This document shows positions 7,636 through 16,853 of a stretch of 64,000 nucleotides of DNA, one piece after another. The stretch's first letter is position 1. Each line of letters starts with the position of its first letter. Source of the stretch: Acidobacteriota bacterium (GTDB lineage Bacteria; Acidobacteriota; UBA6911; RPQK01; JAJDTT01); assembly GCA_028874215.1 (NCBI GenBank), contig JAPPLF010000034.1:1-64000 (forward strand), written 5' to 3'. The notes beneath the pieces were generated by a model, which did not search any database, was not told where the DNA came from, and saw only the letters and a list, made by a program, of their open reading frames with translations. The translations under genes and the position numbers were made by a program.

Positions 7636-8856
7636 ATGCAAAACTACATTGAGCGTTCTCTGGAACCGGTGCTCAGGAAGGCGTTCTCCCAGTTTCCCGC
7701 CGTCGTTCTGACCGGACCGCGCCAGTCCGGCAAGACAACGATCCTGCAGAGGCTCTTCGGAGGCCGCTGCCGGTACGTCTCCCTGGAGCCTCCGGACGTT
7801 CAGGCGTCCGCGCTGCATGATCCGCGCAGTTTCTTGGAAACCTGCCGGCCGCCGGCGATTTTCGATGAGGTGCAGTACGTTCCCGGGCTGCTTCCATACA
7901 TCAAGGAGAAGATCGATGCGAACAGGCATCGGACGGGGCAGTACCTGCTCACCGGCTCGCAGAACCTGTTGCTCATGGAGAAGGTGACCGAGTCGTTGGC
8001 GGGCCGCGCGGCCATGCTTCGGTTGTTGCCTCTCTCCAGACGTGAAGCCGAAGGACGGCCGCGGCTGCTTCTTCCCTGGGAACGTAGCGGGCACCCGGCT
8101 TCAATGCCGGCTTACGCATTTGGAGGACTCTGGAAAAACTTTATTCGGGGCGGGTACCCGGAACTCGTGTCCCAGCCTGAAAGGGACGTGTCCCTCTGGC
8201 ATTCCAGCTATATCCAGACCTATCTCGAGCGGGACGTTCGCACCCTCCGGCAGGTAGGCGACCTGACCCGGTATCAGAGTTTTGTCCGGGTTCTGGCGGC
8301 CAGAAGCGCTCAACTCTTGAACCTGACGGATGTCGCACGAGACCTGGGCGTCGCCGTCAATACCGTCAAGGCCTGGCTCTCGGTGCTTGAAGCCAGCTAC
8401 CAGGTCACGGTGCTGCGCCCCTACTTCGCCAACGTCGGGAAACGCCTCGTCAAGCGCCCGAAAGTGTATTTCACCGACACGGGGACACTCTGTCACCTCG
8501 TGGGTCTCAGGGACCCCGAACACGCCGCCTCGGGTCCCATGGGCGGCGCTATCCTGGAGACGGCGGTGTTGTCCGAGATCGTCCGAACGCTGACGCATCG
8601 AGGGATCGAGCCGCGGATCTACTTTTGGAGGACGATGGCCGGGACGGAGATCGACTTCGTGGTCGAGACCGGGGGGCAGATGGTGCCGTTGGAGGTAAAG
8701 CTGTCCGCCACGCCGCGCCGGGCAATGGCTGGTTCCATCAAGACTTTCCGGAAGGACCTGAAGGAGGCGGCGCTGTCGGGATACCTCGTTCATCCCGGTG
8801 ACGTTCGTTTGCCTTTGGGCTCGGACGTAACCACATGCCCCTTCGCTGACTTGTAA
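7636..8856 (+). CDS. AAA-family ATPase with DUF4143 domain
   Basis: A 406-residue protein of the common AAA_14/DUF4143 family. Walker A GPRQSGKTT lies near residue 30, and Walker B AIFDEVQ near residue 75. A winged-helix-like middle region (LTDVARDLGVAVNTVKAWLSVLE) and the C-terminal DUF4143 domain follow. The DUF4143 part has the nuclease-like core residues spread over YFWRTMAGTEIDFVVE and PLEVKLSA, i.e. an Asp and an ExK as in PD-(D/E)XK folds. The cellular role of this family is not known; members are often scattered, laterally moving singletons. It stands alone between two unrelated operons and has its own promoter with a long palindrome. No clear SD is seen (CCCAGG just before ATG). Confidence 0.85.
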   Translation: MQNYIERSLEPVLRKAFSQFPAVVLTGPRQSGKTTILQRLFGGRCRYVSLEPPDVQASALHDPRSFLETCRPPAIFDEVQYVPGLLPYIKEKIDANRHRTGQYLLTGSQNLLLMEKVTESLAGRAAMLRLLPLSRREAEGRPRLLLPWERSGHPASMPAYAFGGLWKNFIRGGYPELVSQPERDVSLWHSSYIQTYLERDVRTLRQVGDLTRYQSFVRVLAARSAQLLNLTDVARDLGVAVNTVKAWLSVLEASYQVTVLRPYFANVGKRLVKRPKVYFTDTGTLCHLVGLRDPEHAASGPMGGAILETAVLSEIVRTLTHRGIEPRIYFWRTMAGTEIDFVVETGGQMVPLEVKLSATPRRAMAGSIKTFRKDLKEAALSGYLVHPGDVRLPLGSDVTTCPFADL

Positions 8857-8947
8857 CCACTCTTCGATGATCAAGTCGTGGTTATCGCACAATGAAGAAA
8901 GGAGCTTCCGCGCCGGTTAGAATGGCCGGGTTTCACGAGGCGATACC

Positions 8948-11017
8948 ATGTCATTGAGAACGTTTCTCCGAAACCTCCCCCGCGGTCACGTGGCCACCAT
9001 CGCCGGGGTGGGCTGGCAGTCGGGAACCGAGGCCGCCTCCACCGACGCGGGTTGGCCCATGGGAGTGGTGCGCGACCCCCGGGGAGATCTCCTGGTGGTG
9101 GACTACCACGGCCAGCGGATCTGGAGGATCGACGGCCAGGGAATGCTGCACACCTTCGCCGGCGACGGAGTCCAGGGGTTTGCCGGAGATGGAGGACCTG
9201 CCAGGCACGCCCGTTTCGATTCTCCCCATGACCTCTGGAGGGACCCGGAAGGGAATCTCTACCTGAGCGATCTGGGGAACTACCGGATCCGCCGCATCGA
9301 TGCCGCCACCGGCGTCATCACTACCGTGGCCGGGTGCGGGGTCCGGGGCCGGGAAGGGGACGGAGGCCCGGCGACGGAGGCGCAACTGGACATCTCCTCC
9401 GGCATGGCCAAGGACTCGCAGGGCAATCTCTACATCGCCGACGAACCCTCGTCCACGGTGCGGAAGGTGGATACCCAGGGCATCATCCGCCGTTACGCCG
9501 GCATCGGCGTCGGGGGATACAACGGCGACGGGATCCCGGCGTTGGAGGCGGCGCTCTATCACTGCGAGCACCTGGCGGTCGATTCCCGAGACAACCTCTA
9601 CATCTGCGACAACAGCAACGACCGGATCCGCAAGGTGGACCGCCGGGGCATTCTGACCACCGTGCTGGGCAACCCCTATCCCGTGGGCGTGGACTGCGGC
9701 TCCCTCCGATCCTCCATCGGCGACGGAGGCCCGGCCTCCGCCGCCTGCATCATCATGCCCGACGCCATCTTCATCGACGCCCGGGACAATCTGTATGTGG
9801 CCGAGAAATACGGTTTCCGCGTGCGCCGGGTGGACGCGGCCACGGGCATCGTCCAAACCGTGGTGGGTACCGGGATTCCCGGGTTCGGCGAGGACGGTGA
9901 TGCCGGTCCCGACAGCCGGATCAATTCCTGCGAGTCCGGTCTCTGGGCCGATCCCGACGGCACCACCTTCTGGGGCGATTGCAGCGGGCGGCTGAGAAGG
10001 GTGGACGGGAGGACCGGCGTCGTCTCCACGGTGCTGGGGGGCTCGTCGGTGAGAGATGGCGGTGTGGCGACGAGCGCCTTCATCACGGGTCCCAACGGCA
10101 TCGCGGCGGGACCCGAAGGCACCGTTTATTTCGCCGACCTCTGGGGTCAGCGCATCCGGGCCATCGACCTGGAGACCTGGCGGATCCGGACCGTCGCCGG
10201 GAACGGCGTGCGCTTCTACGGCGGGGACGGCGGGGCAGCCGTCGACGCCTATCTGGGCAACCCTCACGACGTGGCCCGGGGGCCGGAAGGCGAGATCTAC
10301 ATTGCCGACACCCGCTACAACCGAATCCGGAGGGTCGATTCTTCGGGCTCGATTGCGACCCATGTGGGAACCGGCATGAGCTACGACTCGGGAGACGGAG
10401 GGCCCTCCGTCTCCGCCGCGGTGACGGCCCCCCTCTCGGTGGCCGCGTCGCCCCGGGGCGAGGTCTACCTCGGAGACTCGGTGGGGCGAATTCGCCGGGT
10501 CGATCCCGCCACCGGGGTCATCACCACCGTGGCCGGCACCGGGAGGCCGGGATTCGGTGGAGACGGGGGACCGGCTCGCGAAGCTTCGATATCAGGACCG
10601 TCGGCCCTGGCCCTGGACCGGCAGGGGAACCTCTATTTCGCCGATACCGGAAACCACGCCGTCCGCCGCGTCGACGTCGACGGGCGAATGCGGACCGTGG
10701 TCGGGACGGGACGGCGGGGGCGGGCTCCCGACGGCGCCCGGGCGGATGGCGCTCCTCTCGACTCTCCACGTGGAGTGGCCGTGGACCGGGAGGGCAATCT
10801 CTACATCGCGGACACGGGCAACCACCGGGTGCTGGTCTCGACCCGGGAACGGGGCGTGCGCGTGCTGGCCGGCACCGGTGAAGGCGGAGAATCGGGAGAC
10901 GGGGGTCCGGCCTCCCGCTGCCGTTTCAACCATCCTACCGGCTTGGCGCTGGTAGAGGGATGCCTGCTGGTGAGCGATCACTACAACAACCGCATCCGGG
11001 CCATTAAACTGCAGTGA
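8948..11017 (+). CDS. NHL-repeat protein, twelve-repeat double propeller
   Basis: A 689-residue protein made almost entirely of twelve repeats of roughly 45-60 residues, each of the form TVAGxG, GDGGPA, a G-x-A/V strand, NLYIAD, then RIRRVD. Twelve repeats would make two six-bladed NHL propellers. The start at 8948 has GAGG seven bases upstream. No signal peptide is visible (MSLRTFLRNLPRG), which is odd because the family is usually exported. It overlaps the next gene, a lipoprotein with Fn3-like and discoidin-like parts, by one base, so the two are translationally linked. Repeats five to seven are the most degenerate. Likely a binding or scaffold protein; no catalytic residues are recognisable. 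Confidence 0.87.
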   Translation: MSLRTFLRNLPRGHVATIAGVGWQSGTEAASTDAGWPMGVVRDPRGDLLVVDYHGQRIWRIDGQGMLHTFAGDGVQGFAGDGGPARHARFDSPHDLWRDPEGNLYLSDLGNYRIRRIDAATGVITTVAGCGVRGREGDGGPATEAQLDISSGMAKDSQGNLYIADEPSSTVRKVDTQGIIRRYAGIGVGGYNGDGIPALEAALYHCEHLAVDSRDNLYICDNSNDRIRKVDRRGILTTVLGNPYPVGVDCGSLRSSIGDGGPASAACIIMPDAIFIDARDNLYVAEKYGFRVRRVDAATGIVQTVVGTGIPGFGEDGDAGPDSRINSCESGLWADPDGTTFWGDCSGRLRRVDGRTGVVSTVLGGSSVRDGGVATSAFITGPNGIAAGPEGTVYFADLWGQRIRAIDLETWRIRTVAGNGVRFYGGDGGAAVDAYLGNPHDVARGPEGEIYIADTRYNRIRRVDSSGSIATHVGTGMSYDSGDGGPSVSAAVTAPLSVAASPRGEVYLGDSVGRIRRVDPATGVITTVAGTGRPGFGGDGGPAREASISGPSALALDRQGNLYFADTGNHAVRRVDVDGRMRTVVGTGRRGRAPDGARADGAPLDSPRGVAVDREGNLYIADTGNHRVLVSTRERGVRVLAGTGEGGESGDGGPASRCRFNHPTGLALVEGCLLVSDHYNNRIRAIKLQ

Positions 11018-12828
11018 TGTCTGGAACCATGAATCCGATCGGCCTTTTCAAATTACTGCTCCTGTCACTGATGCTCGGCGCATGCTCCCTGGAGAGCGGC
11101 GGTCCGGGAGACACGCCGGCCCCGCTTCCCGACGTGGCCACGGGGTCCGCGAGCGCCCTGGGCACGACGGCGATGACCGTCAACGGCAGCATCCACCCGC
11201 ACGGACGCTACTCCACCTACTACTTCGAGTACGGCCTTTCGACCGAGTACGGATCGCGCACCGGGGAGACGCCGGTGCCGCCGCGGCTCGGCGCCTACTA
11301 TCACGAGACCTGGGACCAGGGCCTCGGAGGATGGGCCAGTTGGCTGACGGCCGAGAGCATCGAGGCGGGAGGCGCCGAGGGCGGATTCGTCCGGTTCTCG
11401 GAGCCGAGCCGCCACGATCGCAATCACGACGACGGGATCGGCACCCTCCATCTGACCAAGTACCTCTGGACCGGATCCCTGGGTGCGGGAGAGGACACGT
11501 CCCGCGCCTGGCTGGGTGGGGGCGATCCGGATCTCCGGGGGGCACGCGTGAGCCTCTGGGCCAGGGGAAACGATTGGCGGCCCAACGGCTCCGAAGTCTT
11601 GTGGTGGACGCAGAGCCAGAGCAACATCGAGCTCGGGCACCAGCCGGGATGGCGCCGCGCCAACTGGGCCTACACGGGTTATACCCTCACCGATCAACTG
11701 CTCGACGGACGCTGGAACCTGGTCGATTACCGGTTGCTGAACGATTCCGCGCAATGGACCTATGGGGGGAACAATCCCACGCTCCAGGGAGAGAGCGCCG
11801 CCCGCTACGCCTACTGGTCCATCGATCAGGCCCAGGCCCACGTTAATTGCGACTTCTTTCACCTGGCGGCCACGGTGGACATCGACAATCCCCCTACGGG
11901 CTCTCTGGACTTCGACGACTTTCGGCTCGTCTACCGGAATCATTCCCTGGTCTATCCGTCCAACGGCGGCAAATTGATTCGCTGGCCGGAAGGGGCGCCC
12001 GACGCTCCGGCCCAGCTCACCGACGGATGGCGGCACGGACCGGGCCGCACCTGGCGCAGCGGGAGCCGGCCGGATCAGCCTCAGGAGTTCCTCTTCGAAC
12101 TGGACCGCGAGGTCACAGTGAAGACCATCCAGATCCATCAGAATCCGGAGTGGCCGGGTAAGGAACTGGAGGTTTTGGCGTCCGAAGACGACCGGCAGTA
12201 TGAGACGGTAGCGACCCTGACCCTGCCGGAAGAAGCCGAACACGGACCCAACTTCGCCTTCACTCTGGAAACGGGCCTCGCGGCAAAGGCCCGCTATCTG
12301 AAGTTCCGGCTGCTCTCCGGCTACCGGGACGAGCACTGGGGACTGGGTGAGATCGAGGTCTTTGGCAGCGGCGCCCGGATGCTTCCGGATGACGGCCTCT
12401 ATTACGTGAACACCGACCTGGAGGGTCTGACGCCGGGCGCGACGGTCCACTACCGGCTGGTGGCGTCCAGCGCGGAAGGAACCGTCTACGGCGAGGACCG
12501 CGCCTTCACCGTTCCCGAAAGCCGCAAGCCCCGCGCGCGAACCGGGCAGGCTCTTCGCGTCGGAACCCGCGAGGTCAAGGTCCAGGGCCGGCTCAACGCC
12601 ATGGGACTCCGTTCCCGGTATTACTTCGAATACGGGAACAACCCGGGTTACGGCTCCAGGACGCCCGAGCAGTATGCCGGGCAGCAGGTCAGCCCCCGCA
12701 CCGTCTTTCAGGAGATCCGGGGCCTGAAACCCGAGACCGGTTACCACTATCGTCTGGTGGTGGCCAACGACGAGGGCGTCTCCTACGGCGGCGACCGCAG
12801 CCTCCACACGGAGTCCGGCTCTCCGTAA
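11017..12828 (+). CDS. Surface lipoprotein with Fn3-like and F5/8 (discoidin)-like domains
   Basis: About 603 residues. A lipoprotein signal (LLLLSLMLGAC) anchors it. Residues roughly 45-85 form an Fn3-like unit of the type NGSIHPHGRYSTYYFEYG, repeated at the C terminus as VQGRLNAMGLRSRYYFEYG and GLKPETGYHYRLVVAN. Between them are a region with concanavalin/carbohydrate-binding-like aromatic strands and a discoidin-like segment (TVKTIQIHQNPEWPG, then ARYLKFRLLSGYRDEHWGLGEIEVFG). The ATG at 11017 shares a base with the NHL gene's stop; a second ATG at 11029 would equally yield the signal peptide. This is a plausible polysaccharide- or surface-binding partner of the NHL protein. The domain calls are by eye. 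Confidence 0.7.
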   Translation: MSGTMNPIGLFKLLLLSLMLGACSLESGGPGDTPAPLPDVATGSASALGTTAMTVNGSIHPHGRYSTYYFEYGLSTEYGSRTGETPVPPRLGAYYHETWDQGLGGWASWLTAESIEAGGAEGGFVRFSEPSRHDRNHDDGIGTLHLTKYLWTGSLGAGEDTSRAWLGGGDPDLRGARVSLWARGNDWRPNGSEVLWWTQSQSNIELGHQPGWRRANWAYTGYTLTDQLLDGRWNLVDYRLLNDSAQWTYGGNNPTLQGESAARYAYWSIDQAQAHVNCDFFHLAATVDIDNPPTGSLDFDDFRLVYRNHSLVYPSNGGKLIRWPEGAPDAPAQLTDGWRHGPGRTWRSGSRPDQPQEFLFELDREVTVKTIQIHQNPEWPGKELEVLASEDDRQYETVATLTLPEEAEHGPNFAFTLETGLAAKARYLKFRLLSGYRDEHWGLGEIEVFGSGARMLPDDGLYYVNTDLEGLTPGATVHYRLVASSAEGTVYGEDRAFTVPESRKPRARTGQALRVGTREVKVQGRLNAMGLRSRYYFEYGNNPGYGSRTPEQYAGQQVSPRTVFQEIRGLKPETGYHYRLVVANDEGVSYGGDRSLHTESGSP

Positions 12829-12878
12829 TTCGCGGTCCCGTCCCGGCTCCTGCCGGGCGGCACGGCAAGGGAGCGGCC

Positions 12879-14189
12879 ATGAATCTGCACCAACTGCTTC
12901 AAAGGCGGCTCGAAAGCCGGGGGCCGGTGCGTGCGGGTCTCATCGGCGCCGGCAAGTTCGGTTCCATGTTCCTGTCCCAAGTGCCGTCGACCCGCGGTCT
13001 GGTGGTTCCGGTCATTGCGGATCTCGACCCGGACCGGGCGCGCCGGACCTGTCTGGCCGCAGGCTGGGACCGGGAGTTGGTGGACCGCACACGCATCGTC
13101 CGCGACGGCCTGGAGCTGGCCGCCGCCGATGACGTCGATGTGGTGGTGGAAGCCACCGGACAGCCTCTGGCCGGACTCGCCCACGCCCGCAGCGCCATTC
13201 GGGCGGGGAAGCACGTCGTCATGGTCAATGTCGAGGCCGACGTGCTGGCCGGCCTGGAGCTGGCCCGGGAAGCGGCCGCCTCGGGAGTGGTCTATTCCAT
13301 GGCTTACGGCGACCAGCCGGCTCTGATCTGCGAAATGGTGGACTGGGCTCGAGCCTGCGGTTTCCGGGTGGCCGCCGCCGGCAAAGGGACCCGGTATCTG
13401 CCCTCCTACCACGCGTCGACTCCGGAGACGGTCTGGGACCATTACGGAATCACCGCCGAGGCGGCCCGGGCCGCCCGGATGAATCCCCGGATGTTCAATT
13501 CGTTCCTGGACGGGACCAAGTCGGCCATCGAGATGGCGGCGGTGGCCAATGCCACGGGGCTGACTCCGGCTCCCGGCGGGCTGACCTTTCCGCCCTGTGG
13601 AGTGGACGAGCTCGCCCAGGCGCTCTGTCCCCGGGAAGCCGGCGGCCGACTGCACCACCGGGGCCAGGTGGAGGTGGTCTCATCTCTGAACCGGGACGGC
13701 AGCGCCGTGGAAAGGGATTTGCGCTGGGGAGTCTACGTCGTGGTCGAGGCGCCCAACGATTACACCGCCGCTTGCTTCTCGCAATACGGCCTGAGTACCA
13801 ATGAGTCGGGTGGTTATGCCGCCCACTACAAGCCCTTTCACCTGATCGGGCTGGAGCTGGGCATCTCCATTCTCTCCGCCGTGTTGCGCGGCGAGCCCAC
13901 CGGCTGCCCGACCCGTTTCGCGGGGGACGTGGTGGCGGTGGCCAAGCGGGACCTCCGGCAGGGGGAGGTCCTGGACGGCGAGGGCGGCTACACCGTGTGG
14001 GGAAGGCTCATGACCGCCGCCGACAGCGTGGCGTCGCACGGTCTGCCCATCGGCCTCACCCACGGCGTCCGGTTGCGCCGCGATGTTCCGGCGGGCCGCT
14101 CCCTGAGCTGGTCCGACGTGGAGATCGATCCGGATCTGGAGGCTGTGCGGCTGCGCCGGGCCATGGAGCAGACCCTGGCGGAGACTTGA
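12879..14189 (+). CDS. NAD(P)-dependent oxidoreductase with SAF domain (homoserine dehydrogenase-like, COG4091 type)
   Basis: A 436-residue protein. A Rossmann motif GLIGAGKFGS begins near residue 20, followed by an acidic strand (IADLDPDRARR) and a VVEATGQP block typical of homoserine-dehydrogenase-like NAD-binding domains. A catalytic-region block follows, and the C terminus contains a SAF-type segment (AKRDLRQGEVLDGEGGYTVWG) ending with DVEID. AGGGAG sits six bases before the ATG. This family is usually a separate carbohydrate- or amino-acid-derived alcohol dehydrogenase rather than true homoserine dehydrogenase; no threonine-pathway gene is nearby. It is 50 bases downstream of the surface lipoprotein and may be co-transcribed or independent. 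Confidence 0.8.
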   Translation: MNLHQLLQRRLESRGPVRAGLIGAGKFGSMFLSQVPSTRGLVVPVIADLDPDRARRTCLAAGWDRELVDRTRIVRDGLELAAADDVDVVVEATGQPLAGLAHARSAIRAGKHVVMVNVEADVLAGLELAREAAASGVVYSMAYGDQPALICEMVDWARACGFRVAAAGKGTRYLPSYHASTPETVWDHYGITAEAARAARMNPRMFNSFLDGTKSAIEMAAVANATGLTPAPGGLTFPPCGVDELAQALCPREAGGRLHHRGQVEVVSSLNRDGSAVERDLRWGVYVVVEAPNDYTAACFSQYGLSTNESGGYAAHYKPFHLIGLELGISILSAVLRGEPTGCPTRFAGDVVAVAKRDLRQGEVLDGEGGYTVWGRLMTAADSVASHGLPIGLTHGVRLRRDVPAGRSLSWSDVEIDPDLEAVRLRRAMEQTLAET

Positions 14190-14395
14190 GTGGACCGACA
14201 CCCGATCCTGGTCGTCGTCGCTACGGGATTGGAACGTTTCCCTTGATCGGCAACACGCAAATTCCCGGCTTGATCACGCCGGCTCGATATCGGTGTGTAT
14301 GAAATCCCCTCCCTACCGGGTACCGGTACAACACCGGCAATGGGATGACCATGGTCGCCTCCGACAGATTCACGATATTGGGGATTGTCGATAAA

Positions 14396-14430
14396 TGGAC
14401 AAATAGGAGTAGTATTTTACTATTGATAGT
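14396..14430 (+). promoter_or_regulatory. Promoter with nested inverted repeats upstream of the HTH/DUF488 cassette
   Basis: TGGACA at 14396-14401 and TACTAT at 14418-14423 are 16 bases apart and make a good promoter. Two inverted repeats overlap the -10: TAGTA-TTT-TACTA at 14410-14422 and ACTAT-TG-ATAGT at 14419-14430. The AT-rich 268-base gap from 14190 to 14457 contrasts with its GC-rich surroundings. A likely operator for the HTH protein encoded 28 bases downstream. Nothing else is recognised in the gap. Confidence 0.55.
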
Positions 14431-14457
14431 GAAAACGTCTCTCGGTATCATCACGGA

Positions 14458-14850
14458 ATGCAGATTTCGGAGATCACAGCCGTCATTCGCCGGGAATTGG
14501 AACGCCGCGGGACCAACGCCTACCGGGCAGCCGTGGACGCGGGGCTGCCCCAGAACGCCATCCGATCGGTCCTCCGCGGCCGGGAACCCGGAAGCGAACG
14601 CCTGGCAGAAATCTGCCGGGCGCTGGAACTTGAATTTTACGTCGGGCCGCCGAGAGGGCATCGCCAGGAGACGATCCAGGAGGTGGACGGGACCCCGGAA
14701 TTGCCGGCCGGGGAACCTCATTGGGTGGCCCGGCTCCAGGCCGGGTTGCAGGAATTGCAAGCCCAGTTGGCTGTTGCGCACGAGGACATCAAGGCGTTGC
14801 GCCGACAGATCGGGCCGCGACAGGAGCCACCGCCGGAAGCGCTGGATTGA
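14458..14850 (+). CDS. Small HTH regulator with C-terminal coiled coil
   Basis: A 130-residue protein. Residues 1-55 contain a Cro/repressor-like helix-turn-helix (AYRAAVDAGLPQNAIRSVLR then GREPGSERLAEICRALE). The C-terminal 35 residues (RLQAGLQELQAQLAVAHEDI) show leucines in heptads, suggesting a dimerising coiled coil. It lies first in a run with AlbA_2, dual-OB and DUF488 genes, and the upstream promoter holds inverted repeats, so it probably autoregulates the cassette. No strong SD is present. It lacks the S24 peptidase domain seen in LexA-like repressors. Confidence 0.7.
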   Translation: MQISEITAVIRRELERRGTNAYRAAVDAGLPQNAIRSVLRGREPGSERLAEICRALELEFYVGPPRGHRQETIQEVDGTPELPAGEPHWVARLQAGLQELQAQLAVAHEDIKALRRQIGPRQEPPPEALD

Positions 14851-14912
14851 CCGGCCGTTGCTGGACACACCGGCTCCCGCTCCACCGATTAGTTAATAGA
14901 TTGGGAAATGGA

Positions 14913-16142
14913 ATGACCAACGCCGAACTTGTCAGACGAATCCGGCTCGGCGAGGACTCGACTCTGGAGTTCAAGCGTGTAGTAGTGGCTGTCGGCCGCG
15001 TATCGGAACCGAAGCGCAATCCCATGGCAGACGAGTTGGCCGCCCTGGCCAACGCCAGAGGCGGCACCGTGGTCCTGGGTGTAGACGACGAGACCCAGGA
15101 GATTCTTGGTATTCCGCTCCAGGATCTGGATGCCGTCGAAGGCTGGGCGCAGGAAATCTGCAAGGACTCCGTGAAGCCGGCGCTCAATGCCGATATCCGA
15201 AAGTTGGAGTTGCCGGCCCGGAATGGTCAGTTGGTTCCGGTCGTTCGCCTGGACATTCCCCGTAGCCTGTTCGTACACAAGAGTCCGGGCGGATATTTCC
15301 GCCGGATCGGCAGTTCGAAGCGGGAAATGGCTCCGGAGGTTCTGGCTCGACTCTTTCAGGAACGTAGCCAGACTCGAATGATCCGGTTCGACGAGTCCAT
15401 TGTGCCGGGGACCGCGACGGGCGATCTGGACTATGCGCTGACGCGCCGATTCCTTCGGGGAGAACCCGATGAGGACGGCGTCACAGAGACCGCGGCGCGA
15501 AAGCTTCGCCTCGTGGCCGACGACGATGAGGGGCGGGCGCGGATCACGCTCGCCGGTGTCCTGCTGTGCACGCGCGAACCACGAACGTGGTTGCCTCACG
15601 CATACGTGCAAGCGGTCAGCTACGCCGGGGAGCGCACCGACATCGACTATCAGACTGACGCCCGGGATATCGGCGGGTCGCTCGACGTTCAGGTCGCCGA
15701 GGCGCTGCATTTCGTGCGCCGGAACATGCTCGTGCGTGCAAGCAAAGCGACCGCGCGTGTGGATCGCCCGCAGTTCAGCGATCGGGCGGTGTTCGAGGCG
15801 TTGGTTAACGCGGTGGCGCACCGGGACTACTCGGTGGCGGGCGCGCGCGTGCGGCTGCACCTCTTCGGGGATCGCCTTGAACTCCATGTCCCGGGCGCTC
15901 TGGCGAACACTCTCACTCCTGACAGCCTGCATTTGCGCCAAGCCAGCCGGAACGAGCTGATCGTCTCACTGCTGGCGCGCTGTCCGGCGCCTACCGGCCT
16001 TGGCCGTGTGAATCTAATGGACCGGCGGGGAGACGGCGTGCCCATCATCATGCAAGAATGCGAGAAGCTGTCCGGTCGCCTCCCGGAGTACCGGCTGATA
16101 GACGACAGTGAGCTGCAGCTCGTGATCTGGGCAGCCCCGTAA
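14913..16142 (+). CDS. AlbA_2 / HATPase_c_4 protein
   Basis: A 409-residue protein. The N-terminal AlbA_2 (Schlafen AlbA-like) domain begins EDSTLEFKR and continues ADELAALANARGGTVVLGVDD; a DNA-binding fold is expected. The C-terminal part resembles the ATP-binding HATPase_c_4 domain, with FEALVNAVAHRDYS as the likely N-box and GDRLELHVPG after it. Such proteins are often annotated as putative DNA-binding transcriptional regulators or helicase-like factors. ATG 14913 is chosen because it begins the domain; the frame is open further upstream but those codons lie within and beyond the HTH gene. It is followed 20 bases later by the dual-OB gene. Confidence 0.8.
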   Translation: MTNAELVRRIRLGEDSTLEFKRVVVAVGRVSEPKRNPMADELAALANARGGTVVLGVDDETQEILGIPLQDLDAVEGWAQEICKDSVKPALNADIRKLELPARNGQLVPVVRLDIPRSLFVHKSPGGYFRRIGSSKREMAPEVLARLFQERSQTRMIRFDESIVPGTATGDLDYALTRRFLRGEPDEDGVTETAARKLRLVADDDEGRARITLAGVLLCTREPRTWLPHAYVQAVSYAGERTDIDYQTDARDIGGSLDVQVAEALHFVRRNMLVRASKATARVDRPQFSDRAVFEALVNAVAHRDYSVAGARVRLHLFGDRLELHVPGALANTLTPDSLHLRQASRNELIVSLLARCPAPTGLGRVNLMDRRGDGVPIIMQECEKLSGRLPEYRLIDDSELQLVIWAAP

Positions 16143-16162
16143 CCGGCTGGACGGGATCCGCT

Positions 16163-16843
16163 ATGCCTGTGAAACGGGTCGTGTGCCTGGCGAACTCTCG
16201 GAAGCTGGCGGAACGGTGCGTCGCCGGCCGGGAGTGGATCGGGGGCCGCAGAGTCGGCGCCTGGGTTCGACCGGTGAGCGATCGCGAGAGTCAGGGGGTG
16301 TCCGAGTACGAGCGGCAGTACGTTGACGGCAGCGATCCGCAGGTTTTGGACATTATCGATATTCCGGTGCTGGAACATCGCCCGCAGGACCATCAGACTG
16401 AGAACTGGTTGCTCGATCCCAAGTGCTACTGGGAGAAAGCGGGCCGCCTTACGCCGATCGATTTACCAACGTTCGTAGATACTACCGCCCCACTCTGGGT
16501 CGACGGATACAGTACGTTCAAGGGCCGGAACGACAAGATCCCGGTCTCGGCGATCGCTCCAGTTACCGATTCGTTACGACTTATCCGTATTGACCGTCTG
16601 CAGCTTGTCGTGTGCCGGCCCGGCGAGGCCTTCGGAAACAACAAGCGGCGGGTTCAGGGTCGTTTCCGGCACGCGGAGACGCAATACGCGCTCTGGGTCA
16701 CCGATCCCAGGTACGAGAGAAAGTATCTTTCGAAATTGGACGGCACCTATGAACTCGGAGAATGCTACATCACGATCAGTCTGGAAGAGCCGTACCAGGA
16801 CTCCTGCTACAAGCTGGTCGCGACCATTTTCGAGGTTGATTGA
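16163..16843 (+). CDS. Dual OB-fold protein (DuOB type)
   Basis: A 226-residue protein of the family annotated as dual OB domain-containing. Recognisable conserved blocks are VVCLANSRKLAERCVAG, GAWVRPVSDRE, LDIIDIPVLE, LWVDGYSTFKGRNDKIP, FGNNKRRVQGRF and LGECYITISLEEPY. Two OB folds would suggest single-stranded nucleic acid or oligonucleotide binding. In sequence families it commonly neighbours DUF488, as here: a DUF488 gene starts 11 bases after the stop. The Cys-rich start (CLAN..RC) is a family hallmark. The function is unknown. Confidence 0.75.
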   Translation: MPVKRVVCLANSRKLAERCVAGREWIGGRRVGAWVRPVSDRESQGVSEYERQYVDGSDPQVLDIIDIPVLEHRPQDHQTENWLLDPKCYWEKAGRLTPIDLPTFVDTTAPLWVDGYSTFKGRNDKIPVSAIAPVTDSLRLIRIDRLQLVVCRPGEAFGNNKRRVQGRFRHAETQYALWVTDPRYERKYLSKLDGTYELGECYITISLEEPYQDSCYKLVATIFEVD

Positions 16844-16853
16844 CAGCAGCCCG

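Noticed and set aside
14385-14415. TTGTCG with TAGTAT as the cassette promoter
   Set aside because: The 19-base spacer is worse than the TGGACA-16-TACTAT pair.
14721-14912. N-terminal extension of the AlbA_2 protein
   Set aside because: It runs through the HTH gene in another frame and lacks AlbA_2 motifs; the domain begins right after the ATG at 14913.
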